Assembly: GCA_032119595.1 (NCBI GenBank) | Contig: JAUMBQ010000006.1 | Coordinates: forward strand, 620,001 to 684,000 | Direction of reading: 5' to 3' | Source: JAGIBJ01 sp032119595 | Lineage (GTDB): Bacteria; Actinomycetota; Thermoleophilia; Solirubrobacterales; Solirubrobacteraceae | Length of the DNA stretch: 64,000 nucleotides | In this document: positions 32,811-43,198 of the stretch, in pieces | Position numbering within the stretch: the first letter of the stretch is position 1 | Layout of the letters: every line of letters starts with the position of its first letter | Notes under the pieces: generated by a model | What the model was told of the DNA's origin: nothing | The model's database searches: none | Seen by the model: only the letters and a program-made list of their open reading frames with translations | Position numbers and translations under genes: made by a program

Positions 32811-33440
32811 ATGATGGGGATCGTGTTGGTTTTGATCGACGACCAGGCCGGGCCTCGCGAAGCTCTCGCGCACGCCCTGAGGGCCGCCCACCTCCAAATC
32901 GCTGGAACTGCGCGTTCCGTCGAGACGGCAGCCGATCTCCATCGACATGTCGGTTTCGACCTGGCTCTCGTGTGCGCGCGTACTGACGCAGCCGCCCGTC
33001 GGCTCGGTCGAGAGATCACCGCTGCGACCGGCGTCGCGATCGTCTTGTACGCCCAGGGCGACGATCTTCGCGAGATCGCTGCCGCCTTCGATGAGGGCGT
33101 CCGCGGTGCCATCGCGCGGGCCGCACCACTCGATGAGCTGGTTCGGGCACTGCACCACATCGGCTCCGGCGCGACCTACCGCGACCCCCGCCTCACCGAG
33201 CCGCGCCGCCGCTTCGAAAGTGGTGGCCATCGCCCGCTGAGCCCGCGTGAGCGCGAAGCGCTCGGCTGCGTGGCCGAGGGCGCGACGACCAGCGAGGTCG
33301 GGGAGCGCCTCGGCGTCTCCGAAGAGACCGCCCGCACCCTGCTTCGCCGTGGGGCCGCCAAGCTCGGCGCCCGCACACGCGCCCAGGCCGTCGCCGTGGC
33401 CTACGCCCGCGGCGAACTCGCGCCCGTCGAACAAGACTGA
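32811..33440 (+). CDS. LuxR/NarL-type regulator with degenerate receiver domain
   Basis: A 209-residue protein with response-regulator architecture. The receiver-like domain (4-118) keeps the acidic pair Asp10-Asp11. At the phosphoacceptor position it has Cys55 (FDLALVCAR) instead of Asp, and the conserved Lys is Arg (GAIARAAP). It is therefore unlikely to be controlled by phosphorylation and may respond to a ligand or to redox through Cys55. The C-terminal LuxR helix-turn-helix (about 143-200) is well conserved (PLSPREREALGCVAEGATTS). No histidine kinase is adjacent. Start choice is uncertain: ATG 32811, ATG 32814 or GTG 32823. Confidence 0.78.
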   Translation: MMGIVLVLIDDQAGPREALAHALRAAHLQIAGTARSVETAADLHRHVGFDLALVCARTDAAARRLGREITAATGVAIVLYAQGDDLREIAAAFDEGVRGAIARAAPLDELVRALHHIGSGATYRDPRLTEPRRRFESGGHRPLSPREREALGCVAEGATTSEVGERLGVSEETARTLLRRGAAKLGARTRAQAVAVAYARGELAPVEQD

Positions 33441-33447
33441 GCGCACG

Positions 33448-33509
33448 CGGCGGGCAGCCGGCCGGCTGAAGAGCTGGGGTTCAGGCCCCAGCCGACCACC
33501 GGCCCGCCG
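33448..33509. terminator. Nested hairpin between convergent regulator and monooxygenase genes
   Basis: The inner stem GCTGGGG (33473-33479) pairs with CCCCAGC (33486-33492). The outer CGGCGGGC (33448-33455) pairs with GCCCGCCG (33502-33509). It fills the 83-bp gap between the stops at 33440 and 33524, so it can serve both directions. Confidence 0.6.
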
Positions 33510-33523
33510 CCGCCAGTCCAGGC

Positions 33524-35029
33524 TTAGACGACGGCCGGCGCTGGCGCCTCGACGGTCGCGGACGCCGGCTTGGCGATCCCGAACACGTAGTCGTCGGCCT
33601 TGAGCGTCCGCGCTCGGCGCAGGAACGAGAAGGTGAAGCCCGGCCAGATCGTCGAAAGCTTGCCGTTGTCGTCGAGGTAGTACGAGGAGCAGCCGCCGGC
33701 GACCCAGACCGTCTTCTTGGACTTCTGGTGGACCTCACTGGTGAACGCTTCGTAGGCCTGCTGCGTCGGCTCGACCGTGCGCGCGCCACGTTTCTTGCGT
33801 TCGGCCAGCACGCGGCGCACCTGGGCGATCTGCCCCTCGATCATCACGACGACCGAGGTGTGGCCCAGGGCGGTATTCGGACCCAAGAGGAGGAAGAAGT
33901 TCGGGAAGTCCGGCACCGTCGTGCCCATGTAGGCCGCCATCGTGCCATTCCACTTGTCGGCCAGCGTCTGCCCCTTGCGACCGGTGACCTTGTGCGAGAC
34001 GGGGCTGTCGGTGACGTGAAAGCCGGTGCCGAGAATGATCACGTCGGCCTCGTGGCGCACGCCATCACTCGTGATGATCGCGTTGCCATCGATGCGGTCG
34101 ATGTCGGCCGTCTCGAGGTGGACATTCTCCTTCGCGAGGGCCGGGTAATAGGTGTTCGACAGCAGCATGCGCTTGCAGCCGATCTTGTAGTCCGGCGTGA
34201 GCTTCTCGCGCAGGACCGGATCCTTGATCGCACGCTTCATATGCGCGCTTGCCACCGTCTCCAGGCGCTCCGTGAACTTCGGCCAGAGCACGGGGATCGC
34301 GAACAGCTCGCGGCCCCAGTACAGGCCAAGGCGCACCGCCCGCTGTGCGCCCGGCACGTAGCGGTACAGCGCATTGTTCCAGCGCTTCAGCGGCCGATCC
34401 GTGCGCGGCAGCAGCCACGGGGCCGTGCGCTGGAAGACCGTGAGCTGCGACGCGACCTTCTGCACCTCGGGCACAAACTGAATGGCCGAGGCGCCCGTGC
34501 CGATCACCGCGACGCGCTTGCCGGCCAGATCGACATCGTGCTGCCAACGGGCCGAGTGGAACACCGGACCGGGGAAGGCATCAAGGCCCTCAACCTTCGG
34601 AATCATCGGCTCGTACAGCCCGCCCATGCCGGAGATGACGGTCTCGGCCGTGAAGTGGCCCTTGCTCGTCTCGACCTTCCAGGCCTGCTCGGGCTCGCTC
34701 CAGGTGACCGAGTGCACGTCGTGGCCGAACTTCACCTTGTCCAACAGCCCCGTCCGCGCCGCGACCTGCTTCATGTACGCGTGGATCTCGGGCTGCTTGG
34801 AGAACGACCGCGACCACGTGGAATTCTGCGCGAACGACCAGGAGTAGAGATTCGAGGGCACGTCACACGCGCAACCGGGGTAGGAGTTGTCGCGCCACGT
34901 ACCGCCAACGTCGTCGGCCTTCTCGAGCACCACGAAGTCCTGCTCGCCGTCCTCCAGGAGGCGGTACGCCATGCCGAGGCCGGAGAAGCCCGTGCCGAGG
35001 ACGGCGGTTTTGACGTGCTTGGTTTCCAT
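33524..35029 (-). CDS. Flavin-containing monooxygenase, Baeyer-Villiger type
   Basis: A 501-residue FAD/NADPH enzyme inserting oxygen into ketones or hetero-atoms. The FAD site GTGFSGLG is at 12-19 and the second Rossmann motif GTGASA at 177-182. Between them lies FPGPVFHSARW (152-162), the Baeyer-Villiger fingerprint F-x-G-x3-H-x3-W. The early GGTWRDNSYPG motif is also typical. The substrate is not predictable and no degradation pathway genes are adjacent. The ATG at 35029 has only a weak TAGGAC box upstream. It is divergent from the RTX protein gene. Confidence 0.88.
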   Translation of the reverse strand: METKHVKTAVLGTGFSGLGMAYRLLEDGEQDFVVLEKADDVGGTWRDNSYPGCACDVPSNLYSWSFAQNSTWSRSFSKQPEIHAYMKQVAARTGLLDKVKFGHDVHSVTWSEPEQAWKVETSKGHFTAETVISGMGGLYEPMIPKVEGLDAFPGPVFHSARWQHDVDLAGKRVAVIGTGASAIQFVPEVQKVASQLTVFQRTAPWLLPRTDRPLKRWNNALYRYVPGAQRAVRLGLYWGRELFAIPVLWPKFTERLETVASAHMKRAIKDPVLREKLTPDYKIGCKRMLLSNTYYPALAKENVHLETADIDRIDGNAIITSDGVRHEADVIILGTGFHVTDSPVSHKVTGRKGQTLADKWNGTMAAYMGTTVPDFPNFFLLLGPNTALGHTSVVVMIEGQIAQVRRVLAERKKRGARTVEPTQQAYEAFTSEVHQKSKKTVWVAGGCSSYYLDDNGKLSTIWPGFTFSFLRRARTLKADDYVFGIAKPASATVEAPAPAVV

Positions 35030-35201
35030 GCGGCGTGAGTCCTAGGGATCGGCAGAACAGGCATCGTGCCCGGTTGCGGTACGGCATCGTACCACCTCGT
35101 CGGGGCAAGGTACACCGGATTCTCAGAACCGACCAGCCGTGACCACTTCATTCGGGGTGCTGCGAGAAACCGAAGCACCGCAACGTGGAAGAGTGGCGCC
35201 G

Positions 35202-37163
<1,962 letters not shown>

Positions 37164-37182
37164 CCGAGAACCCGCTCACGTT

Positions 37183-37210
37183 CGCAAGGGGATCGGCCAG
37201 ACCCCTTGCG
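37183..37210. promoter_or_regulatory. 9-bp inverted repeat upstream of the TetR gene, operator or terminator
   Basis: CGCAAGGGG (37183-37191) pairs exactly with CCCCTTGCG (37202-37210), with a 10-nt spacer. It sits 20 nt after the RTX gene stop and just before the TAGGGT box of the TetR gene. It could terminate the first gene or be an autoregulatory operator of the second. Confidence 0.5.
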
Positions 37211-37230
37211 GACACGCCGGAGCGTGCGAT

Positions 37231-37236
37231 TAGGGT
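37231..37236 (+). promoter_or_regulatory. -10 box TAGGGT of the TetR gene
   Basis: TAGGGT lies 6 nt before the ATG at 37243, the leaderless pattern. Confidence 0.55.
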
Positions 37237-37242
37237 GCTCCT

Positions 37243-37881
37243 ATGCCCGCTGCACCAGCACCCGCCGCAGAGGTCCGCATGCGCGTGATGGCCGGAATGG
37301 TCATGGCCGTCGAGGAAAAGGGCTATGCGGCGACGACCGTCGCCGACATCGCCCGCGCCGCAAAGATCTCCCGCCGCACGCTCTACGAGCACTTCGCCGA
37401 CAAAGAAGCCTGCTTCCTGGCCGCGTATTCGATGATGGCCGACGGCCTCATCAGCGCCGTCGTGGCCGCGTCACGCTCGCACGAAGCAGGCTTCGATCGC
37501 CTCAATGCCGCCGTCGGCGCCTATCTCGACGGCCTCGCGCTCCAGCCGGAAGTGGCCCGCAGCTTCCTCACGGAGATCAACGCCGTCGGTGGCCTCGGGG
37601 TCGAACTCCGGTGCTCGGTCAATCAGCGGTTCGCCACGATGCTCGCCGACCTCGTGAGCGAGAGCGTCGGCGACGCCGGCACCGCCCTCCCGGACGGCGG
37701 CTTCCTGCGGGCGTTCGACACCAACATGGCCCTTGCGCTCGTCGGCGCGATCAACGAGGTGGTGCTCCAGGCGATGGTCACCGGCCCGCCGGACACCCTG
37801 CCGGCGCGTCTGGCCAGGCTCAACGCGCCGGTCATCGATCTCGCCGCGCGCATCCTCATTTCCGAGACGCCGCTCAGCTGA
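37243..37881 (+). CDS. TetR/AcrR family transcriptional repressor
   Basis: A 212-residue one-component regulator. The N-terminal HTH (residues about 12-58) reads GYAATTVADIARAAKISRRTLYEHFADKEACF, a textbook TetR recognition module. The C-terminal ligand-binding helices are unassigned. No transporter or enzyme gene faces it. The nearest candidates for control are itself, through the inverted repeat at 37183-37210, and perhaps the RTX gene upstream. It is convergent with the zinc-ribbon membrane protein. Confidence 0.88.
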   Translation: MPAAPAPAAEVRMRVMAGMVMAVEEKGYAATTVADIARAAKISRRTLYEHFADKEACFLAAYSMMADGLISAVVAASRSHEAGFDRLNAAVGAYLDGLALQPEVARSFLTEINAVGGLGVELRCSVNQRFATMLADLVSESVGDAGTALPDGGFLRAFDTNMALALVGAINEVVLQAMVTGPPDTLPARLARLNAPVIDLAARILISETPLS

Positions 37882-37936
37882 GCGGTGAGCGCCGACCGAC
37901 TCGACCGGCGGATCCGAGCGCCGGACTCGGCAGGCG

Positions 37937-38839
37937 TTACCCGCGGGCGTTGCGGCGCTCGCGGGCCTCGCGCGCCTTGGCTAGCGCCGCCGCCGCAGCC
38001 TTCTTGCCCTGAACGGCACCTTGCTCCAGGCGGGGCGCGATGTCGGCTCGGTACGTCTCGCGGCTCTGTCTGGCGGCGGCTTCGATCTTCGGGCGGGCGC
38101 GCTCGTACTGGTACCGAAGCTCCTGCTGCCCAGCCACGGCGCCGGATGGCCGACGATCACCGCCGACCACCGCCCCTTGCGATCCGCTCGGTCCCGCACC
38201 CGGCCGAGGCCCGCCGCTCCTAACCGCACCAGGCGGGGCCTGGCGCGCGGTGAACGTGCCATCGCCACGACCGCCAAACCTGCGGACGAGCAGCCAGACA
38301 ACCCCCAGCGTGAGCAACGCGGCACCGACCAGGGCGACCAAGGCGGAGATCGCGATGCCGGCGATGAGCGTCACCGAACTCTGCGTGCCCTCGTCAGCGC
38401 CAAGGCCCAGCTTCGGAAACCCGAAGCTGGCGAGCAACGTGTCCAGGAGCGAGCCGCCGAAGCCGGTGGCGTCGGTCGTGGCGGAGGTCTGGATCGCGGT
38501 GCCGAGGAGCGTGACCCCGATGCTGCCGATCACGAGCAGGATCGCTCCGACGACGGAGACGCGAATCGGCCAGCGGTACCGGCGTTTGGCCTTCGGCGTC
38601 GCAGCCGGAGTCGGGACCGCCTCCGCAAACGCGGCCTCCGCCGGGGCCTCCGCCACGGCCGAAACCAGATCAACGACGCGCGTCGGCGCCTCCGAAGGCG
38701 CGGGAGCCGCGCCCTTGACCAGCGTCACCTCACCGCCGGTGCCGGCGCCTCGGACTGGCGTGCCGCAAGCCCCGCAGAAGTTGTGGTGCGAAGGAACGTC
38801 CGCCGCACAGGCGGGACAAGCTGCGACCGACGAATCCAT
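37937..38839 (-). CDS. Zinc-ribbon membrane protein, function unknown
   Basis: A 300-residue protein. An N-terminal zinc ribbon has Cys8, Cys11, Cys22 and Cys25 (CPAC-x10-CGAC). A long Ala/Pro linker leads to two TM segments (about 93-115 and 154-187). The C-terminal tail is basic with an Ala/Lys/Arg helix (KKAAAAALAKAREARERRNARG). This topology (ribbon and tail in the cytoplasm) is common among actinobacterial proteins of unknown role. TAGATT lies 6 nt before the ATG. No partner is evident. Confidence 0.65.
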   Translation of the reverse strand: MDSSVAACPACAADVPSHHNFCGACGTPVRGAGTGGEVTLVKGAAPAPSEAPTRVVDLVSAVAEAPAEAAFAEAVPTPAATPKAKRRYRWPIRVSVVGAILLVIGSIGVTLLGTAIQTSATTDATGFGGSLLDTLLASFGFPKLGLGADEGTQSSVTLIAGIAISALVALVGAALLTLGVVWLLVRRFGGRGDGTFTARQAPPGAVRSGGPRPGAGPSGSQGAVVGGDRRPSGAVAGQQELRYQYERARPKIEAAARQSRETYRADIAPRLEQGAVQGKKAAAAALAKAREARERRNARG

Positions 38840-38845
38840 GCAGCC

Positions 38846-38851
38846 AATCTA
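38846..38851 (-). promoter_or_regulatory. -10 box TAGATT of the zinc-ribbon gene
   Basis: TAGATT lies 6 nt before the ATG at 38839, so the message is probably leaderless. Confidence 0.5.
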
Positions 38852-38940
38852 CGGCCGGAGATGCGCCCTGAACAGCGCAACCCCCACAAACCCCGGCCAG
38901 CTGCCGAACCGCCGGTATCGCAGGAGCAAGAAGCTGGCGG

Positions 38941-40230
38941 TTACAGCGCGATGGCTTCAGCGTCGCCGTCCGGATGACCGCCGCGAGCGATCAGTCGGAT
39001 CCGGGCGTCGCCCTGCAATGAGACGTCCACCACGAGCCAGTTCGCCGCATCTGGCTGATCCCAATCGGCCGTCCAGTCGGCTTCGGCGAGCAGCAACGTC
39101 AGCGTCGAGCCGTCCTCGGAGACGCGTCCGGCGTGAACCCAGAAGCCTTCGTCATTACGCCAGGCCGGATGGGCCGGGTCGGCTGGCATCGGGTCGGGCA
39201 GGAGATCCGGAGCCACCGACGCGATGATCCGGGACGGGCGGATCAGCTCGCCGCCAACCAACAGCGGTCCGCCGGTGCCACCCTCGCGGAAGTGGCAGTC
39301 CTGATCGTCCATCGCATCGTCGACCCCGAACGCCCCGAGCCACTCGTCCCCATCATCACGCCAGATCGGGCTGCCGCCTGGCAGCAGGAAGCGCCCGTCG
39401 GGCAGCACCGCGATCGGCGAAACCGACAGCGGCACCGCGACCTCGCGCACCGAGCCATCGACGCCGACGAACCAGGCGAACGCTGGTCCCGACTCGAACT
39501 CGGACCCGACATCCACGTCGGACACCGGCTCCCGCACGATCGCGCTGTCGCGCGTGCGCCGAAGCAGGACACCGTCGGGATGCACAATCGGCGGCCAGTG
39601 AAGCGTCGTGACACCGTCCGTCGCCGAGCTGGATTCATCGGTGACCGTGATCCAACGCCCGTCGCGCTCCAGCATCACACCAAGCGCGACTGGCCGAGCG
39701 GCAGCGGTCACCGCTTCTTCGCGAGCCTCAGCGACGGCATCCACGAGCTCCTCACGCGGCGTGTCCTCGGAAACGCCCACGAACATCCCACCGCCGTAGA
39801 ACCCTCCGGAAAACCCGTCGTCCTGCTCGATATCTCCGTCGACCTTGAGCGTCCAGCCTCCGCCGATCGGCAGGTCCGGCCCGCTCGGTGCATCCGCGTC
39901 GCGCACGACCACCTCACCGCGATCCGGCCAGCCGAACACCAGCGACGGCTCGGAATGGCCGATCGGCTCGCGGGTGATGATCGAGCCGTCGGTGGTGCTG
40001 ATGGTGCGCACGAACCGCCCGAGCGCGACGGCCACGCGGCCTCCATCGGGCGATCGCGAGATGAGAAGCCGGTCGTATTCCCCGACGGTGTCCGACCACG
40101 CCGCAAGCACACGCTCTGAGCCGTCGGAGGCAACGGCGGTGATCGTCACGTCGCCTCGACCGTCGACTGGGGCCGGCATCGACGCCCGGATGAAGGCAGG
40201 AAGTCGAGGGTCGAGGGCAGGGCGTGGCAT
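38941..40230 (-). CDS. Hypothetical protein of 429 residues, possible beta-propeller
   Basis: I do not recognise this protein. It has no signal peptide or TM segment, is acidic, and is built of short beta-strands separated by Gly/Asp-rich turns (SRSPDGGRVAVALG, VSEDGSTLTLLLAE, HPDGVLLRR). These resemble blades of a WD40-like or TolB-like propeller. A helical insertion lies at about 160-175. TAGGCT 6 nt before the ATG supports the chosen start. It stands alone between the zinc-ribbon gene and the HD-domain gene, all on the same strand, each with its own -10 box. Confidence 0.5.
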   Translation of the reverse strand: MPRPALDPRLPAFIRASMPAPVDGRGDVTITAVASDGSERVLAAWSDTVGEYDRLLISRSPDGGRVAVALGRFVRTISTTDGSIITREPIGHSEPSLVFGWPDRGEVVVRDADAPSGPDLPIGGGWTLKVDGDIEQDDGFSGGFYGGGMFVGVSEDTPREELVDAVAEAREEAVTAAARPVALGVMLERDGRWITVTDESSSATDGVTTLHWPPIVHPDGVLLRRTRDSAIVREPVSDVDVGSEFESGPAFAWFVGVDGSVREVAVPLSVSPIAVLPDGRFLLPGGSPIWRDDGDEWLGAFGVDDAMDDQDCHFREGGTGGPLLVGGELIRPSRIIASVAPDLLPDPMPADPAHPAWRNDEGFWVHAGRVSEDGSTLTLLLAEADWTADWDQPDAANWLVVDVSLQGDARIRLIARGGHPDGDAEAIAL

Positions 40231-40236
40231 GCACGC

Positions 40237-40242
40237 AGCCTA
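40237..40242 (-). promoter_or_regulatory. -10 box TAGGCT of the 429-residue hypothetical protein
   Basis: TAGGCT lies 6 nt before the ATG at 40230. Confidence 0.5.
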
Positions 40243-40322
40243 CGAACCAGTGCGCCGCTTGAACAGGCGATGGCGGTACGCAGGACGGTCGCCGCGACCG
40301 CCGGCGCGCTGATCGCCTCCGC

Positions 40323-41780
40323 TCAGAAGGGCAGCGGCTGGGCGTCTGGCGGAGGCGGCGGGCCTCCACGGCGCTGATCGGCGCTCGAGGTGGCCAGCTC
40401 GTCTTCGGAGCGCTCCGGCGTCGGACGACCGGGGGTGTCGAAGGCCGCAGCGCGAGCGGCGGCGGTGGCCGCGCGCTCGGCGTCCTTCGCGCTCACCGAC
40501 TCAGCGGGCCGCGTCGCCTGCGCCGCCGGGAACGTCGGGCTGTCCTCACCGGGAACCACGAACGGGTCGTCGTCGTGGTCCGGCGTCGCGGTCAGCGGAC
40601 CACTCGGCAGCGGCGGCGCCGTAAGCGACTCGGGCTCCGGAGGAGCCCATGCGGGCGAGTCCTCGAAGGCGCCGCGCGGCACGACGGGATCGACTGGGGC
40701 GACGGGCTCAGTCGGAGCCGGAGGCTCGGTGAAGGCGGGCGCGCCGTGCAAGGTCGGCGGGCCCTGCGGTGCGACGTTCGGGTGCGAGAGCCAAGGCGCG
40801 CCGGTCGCGGCGTCCTCGCTCGGCTCCTCGGCCGAATCGGCGAACCAGACCGAGCCACCAAACGCCCAATCCGGCGCCGACCAGGCCGCGCCCGGCGCGC
40901 GCTCCTGATCCATGCGGTCGACCGTGCCGAGCTTGCCACCGAGGTTGTCCATCGTGTGCACGAGGAAGGCCTCGCGCGTCTGCGGGGTCACCGGGCTGCC
41001 GTGCTCGAGCTTGCCGTGGTGGGCCAGGATGATGTGAAGGAACGCCTGCTTGCGCACCTCGCTGATGCCCGCAATTCCGTTGAGCACGCCGTGCATCCGC
41101 TCGTAGCCGATCACGATCTCGCCGCGGAGCTTGCCGGCGTCGGTGAGATCCACCACGTCGCCCTCACCGAAGGCGTAGGCGTCGAGCTTGCCGATGTCGT
41201 GGATCAGCGCGGCGGTGACCGCCAGATCGCGGTCGATGCCCGGGAAGACCGCGGCCGCACCGGAGACCGCCTCGGCGACCGTGAGGCAATGCTCGAGCAG
41301 CCCGTGGCGGTAGGCCTGGTGAACGCGCTTGGCGGCTGGCGCCTCGCGATACCGCGCCCACGTGTCGGTGCCCTCGCCGAGCACGGCCTCCAAGACGGCG
41401 GCCATGCCAGGGTCCTGGACCGTGGCGATCAGCGCGCGCAAACGGCGCTCGAGCTCGGGCACCGGAACCGGCGGGCCGGCGCGCAGGTCGGCCGGGTCGT
41501 ACGTGCCCTCGACGGCCGGGCTGAAGCCTTCAAGCTTGAGCTGCGCGCCGAACTTCTCGTGGACCTCAAACTGTCCGCCGACGCGGAACGGCGAGCCGAC
41601 GATCAGCAGCGCCTCGATCTCGTCGACGTCGTCCCAGATCACCGACTGCAGCGTTCCCGTGCGGTCGCTGAACGACACCTTCAGGAAGTCGCGACCGTCC
41701 TTGCGAGGGCGTCGCTCGACCGCCTGCACGAGCAGAACGAGGTCAACCTGGGTCCCGTGGGTCAGCTCGCGAATGGGCAC
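40323..41780 (-). CDS. OB-fold/HD-domain protein, YhaM-like 3'-5' exoribonuclease
   Basis: A 485-residue protein. Residues 1-90 form an OB-fold nucleic-acid-binding domain (DFLKVSFSDRTGTLQSVIW). Residues about 155-290 form an HD phosphohydrolase domain with His164, the HD pair 194-195 (ALIHDIGKLD) and a later His-His at 254-255. This order is that of YhaM/CBF1 exonucleases, which degrade RNA or single-stranded DNA. Unlike YhaM (about 310 residues), it has a 185-residue Pro/Ala-rich disordered tail. The GTG start at 41780 has TAGGCT 7 nt upstream. Confidence 0.8.
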   Translation of the reverse strand: MPIRELTHGTQVDLVLLVQAVERRPRKDGRDFLKVSFSDRTGTLQSVIWDDVDEIEALLIVGSPFRVGGQFEVHEKFGAQLKLEGFSPAVEGTYDPADLRAGPPVPVPELERRLRALIATVQDPGMAAVLEAVLGEGTDTWARYREAPAAKRVHQAYRHGLLEHCLTVAEAVSGAAAVFPGIDRDLAVTAALIHDIGKLDAYAFGEGDVVDLTDAGKLRGEIVIGYERMHGVLNGIAGISEVRKQAFLHIILAHHGKLEHGSPVTPQTREAFLVHTMDNLGGKLGTVDRMDQERAPGAAWSAPDWAFGGSVWFADSAEEPSEDAATGAPWLSHPNVAPQGPPTLHGAPAFTEPPAPTEPVAPVDPVVPRGAFEDSPAWAPPEPESLTAPPLPSGPLTATPDHDDDPFVVPGEDSPTFPAAQATRPAESVSAKDAERAATAAARAAAFDTPGRPTPERSEDELATSSADQRRGGPPPPPDAQPLPF

Positions 41781-41787
41781 GGCATCG

Positions 41788-41793
41788 AGCCTA
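41788..41793 (-). promoter_or_regulatory. -10 box TAGGCT of the YhaM-like gene
   Basis: TAGGCT lies 7 nt before the GTG at 41780. Confidence 0.5.
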
Positions 41794-41825
41794 GGGACGG
41801 GCGCGGACGGCGTCGGAAAGCGCCG

Positions 41826-42473
41826 TCAGCGCTTGGCGTAGAAGGCGATCGCCTTCTCGCCGAAGCTCTTGGCGGCGGCGGCGTTGTCGATCGATCCGAG
41901 CACCGCGCCGAGGCCCGGCACGAGCCGGCCGCCGTACCGCCGGGCGACGCGCTTACCGGTGAATCGGATGAGCCGGTTACTGAAACTGCGATCGGTCCCC
42001 TGCAGGCGCCGCGTGACCTGCGACTGCGCGAGCGCCGTCGCCAGACGTTGCCCCTGGCGATCGAGACCGGCCTGCGCACCCTCGACCGTGTCGTACACGT
42101 CCAGCACGACGAGGAGTTCTGCCGCGCGCGCCCGGTCGGTCGGGTCATGACCGTAGGCAGCAGCGACGAAGATCACCTCGCGCGTGAGGATCCAAACGAT
42201 CGCCACGGTGTCCGGCGCGATCGTGACGAAGCCACCAAGCCCGAGAGCCGCACCCTCAAGGCGAGCGGTGTTCTTGGCCCGCTGCACTGCCGACTTCGCG
42301 AGCTGCTCCTTGGAGTACCGCATGGTCCCGCGCGACGCGACCCACGCCTTGGCCGCCGGCCCATGCACGTCGACCGCCGCAAAGGCGAGCGTCTCAAGGG
42401 CGTAACTCGGGTCCCGGCGGAGCTCCTCGATGAGTCCGTCGGGGATCCGGGGAAGTTCGGGCAGCAGAGTCAC
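41826..42473 (-). CDS. EcsC family protein
   Basis: A 215-residue protein of the EcsC family, whose biochemical role is unknown; in Bacillus EcsC is encoded with an ABC transporter. The characteristic central helix-rich segment (VQRAKNTARLEGAALGLGGFVTIAPDTVAIVWILTREV, quoted as flanks VQRAKNTARLEG and TIAPDTVAIVWI) includes a hydrophobic stretch that could touch the membrane. The GTG at 42473 is preferred over an in-frame ATG at 42512 because a CATGAT box ends 6 nt upstream of it. No ABC transporter is adjacent here. Confidence 0.72.
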   Translation of the reverse strand: MTLLPELPRIPDGLIEELRRDPSYALETLAFAAVDVHGPAAKAWVASRGTMRYSKEQLAKSAVQRAKNTARLEGAALGLGGFVTIAPDTVAIVWILTREVIFVAAAYGHDPTDRARAAELLVVLDVYDTVEGAQAGLDRQGQRLATALAQSQVTRRLQGTDRSFSNRLIRFTGKRVARRYGGRLVPGLGAVLGSIDNAAAAKSFGEKAIAFYAKR

Positions 42474-42479
42474 GCTGGG

Positions 42480-42485
42480 ATCATG
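42480..42485 (-). promoter_or_regulatory. -10 box CATGAT of the EcsC gene
   Basis: CATGAT lies 6 nt before the GTG at 42473 and helps decide that start. Confidence 0.4.
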
Positions 42486-42556
42486 ACAACTGAAGCCGAG
42501 TCCGTGGGCCACACCCGCCTGACGAACGTCCCCGGTGGAATGGTCGTTGGTGGGCA

Positions 42557-42576
42557 GGGCGTCTGAGTCGACGCCC
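42557..42576 (-). terminator. Hairpin after the membrane-protein operon
   Basis: GGGCGTC (42557-42563) pairs with GACGCCC (42570-42576) around a 6-nt loop. It lies 37 nt after the stop of the HdeD-like gene. Confidence 0.5.
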
Positions 42577-42613
42577 CGCTCACCTCGCTGAGTACGCCCG
42601 CCCCGGTCGGCCG

Positions 42614-43198
42614 CTACGCCTTCTTGAGCGCCATTCCGACCACGATGGCCGCGGCGCCTCGGGCCACGAGACCGAGGCCCGCAAGGACGGCGACCGTCGC
42701 CAGACCAAGGCCCGGAAGCGAGATGATGACGACGCCCAGGACGAGCGTCGCGATGCCACCAAGCATGCGCGCCGCGCGGTCCGCAGTGAGCTCCGTCATC
42801 GCCGTCACTGCGGTGGCGACACCGGCGATCACGAAGTAGATCCCGCTGGCAATCACGAGCACCACCAGCGAGCGACCTGGCTGGCGCAGGACCACCATTC
42901 CAGCGATGAGCCCGAGCAGCGCCAGCACGACGCCCAGGACCCGCGGCAACGCATCCTGCGCGCTGCTGAACAGCGCGGTAATGAGGTCGCTGGCCGACAG
43001 CACGATCAGGTTGATTCCGAAGATCACGCAGATGGCGGCCAACGTCAGCCCCGGATACGCCAGGGCAACGATCCCCATCACGATCGAGACGGCCCCGAAC
43101 GCGACCACGACCAGCCAGAGGCTCTTGGGCAGCTTGAGCGCCGGCGCGGCAGGTGGTGCCGCGACAGCAGCAGGGTCAGGAAGCGTCTGGAGAGCCAT
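42614..43198 (-). CDS. HdeD/DUF308 family membrane protein
   Basis: A 194-residue protein with about six TM segments in three hairpin-like pairs (for example SLWLVVVAFGAVSIVMGIVA and LLGLIAGMVVLRQPGRSLVVLV, given in parts), the pattern of the HdeD family associated with acid or general stress. The RQPGRSLVVL motif between TM pairs is typical. The ATG at 43198 lies 23 nt inside the 3' end of the upstream BrkB-like gene, so it is the last gene of a three-gene operon. Function within the operon is unknown. Confidence 0.75.
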   Translation of the reverse strand: MALQTLPDPAAVAAPPAAPALKLPKSLWLVVVAFGAVSIVMGIVALAYPGLTLAAICVIFGINLIVLSASDLITALFSSAQDALPRVLGVVLALLGLIAGMVVLRQPGRSLVVLVIASGIYFVIAGVATAVTAMTELTADRAARMLGGIATLVLGVVIISLPGLGLATVAVLAGLGLVARGAAAIVVGMALKKA

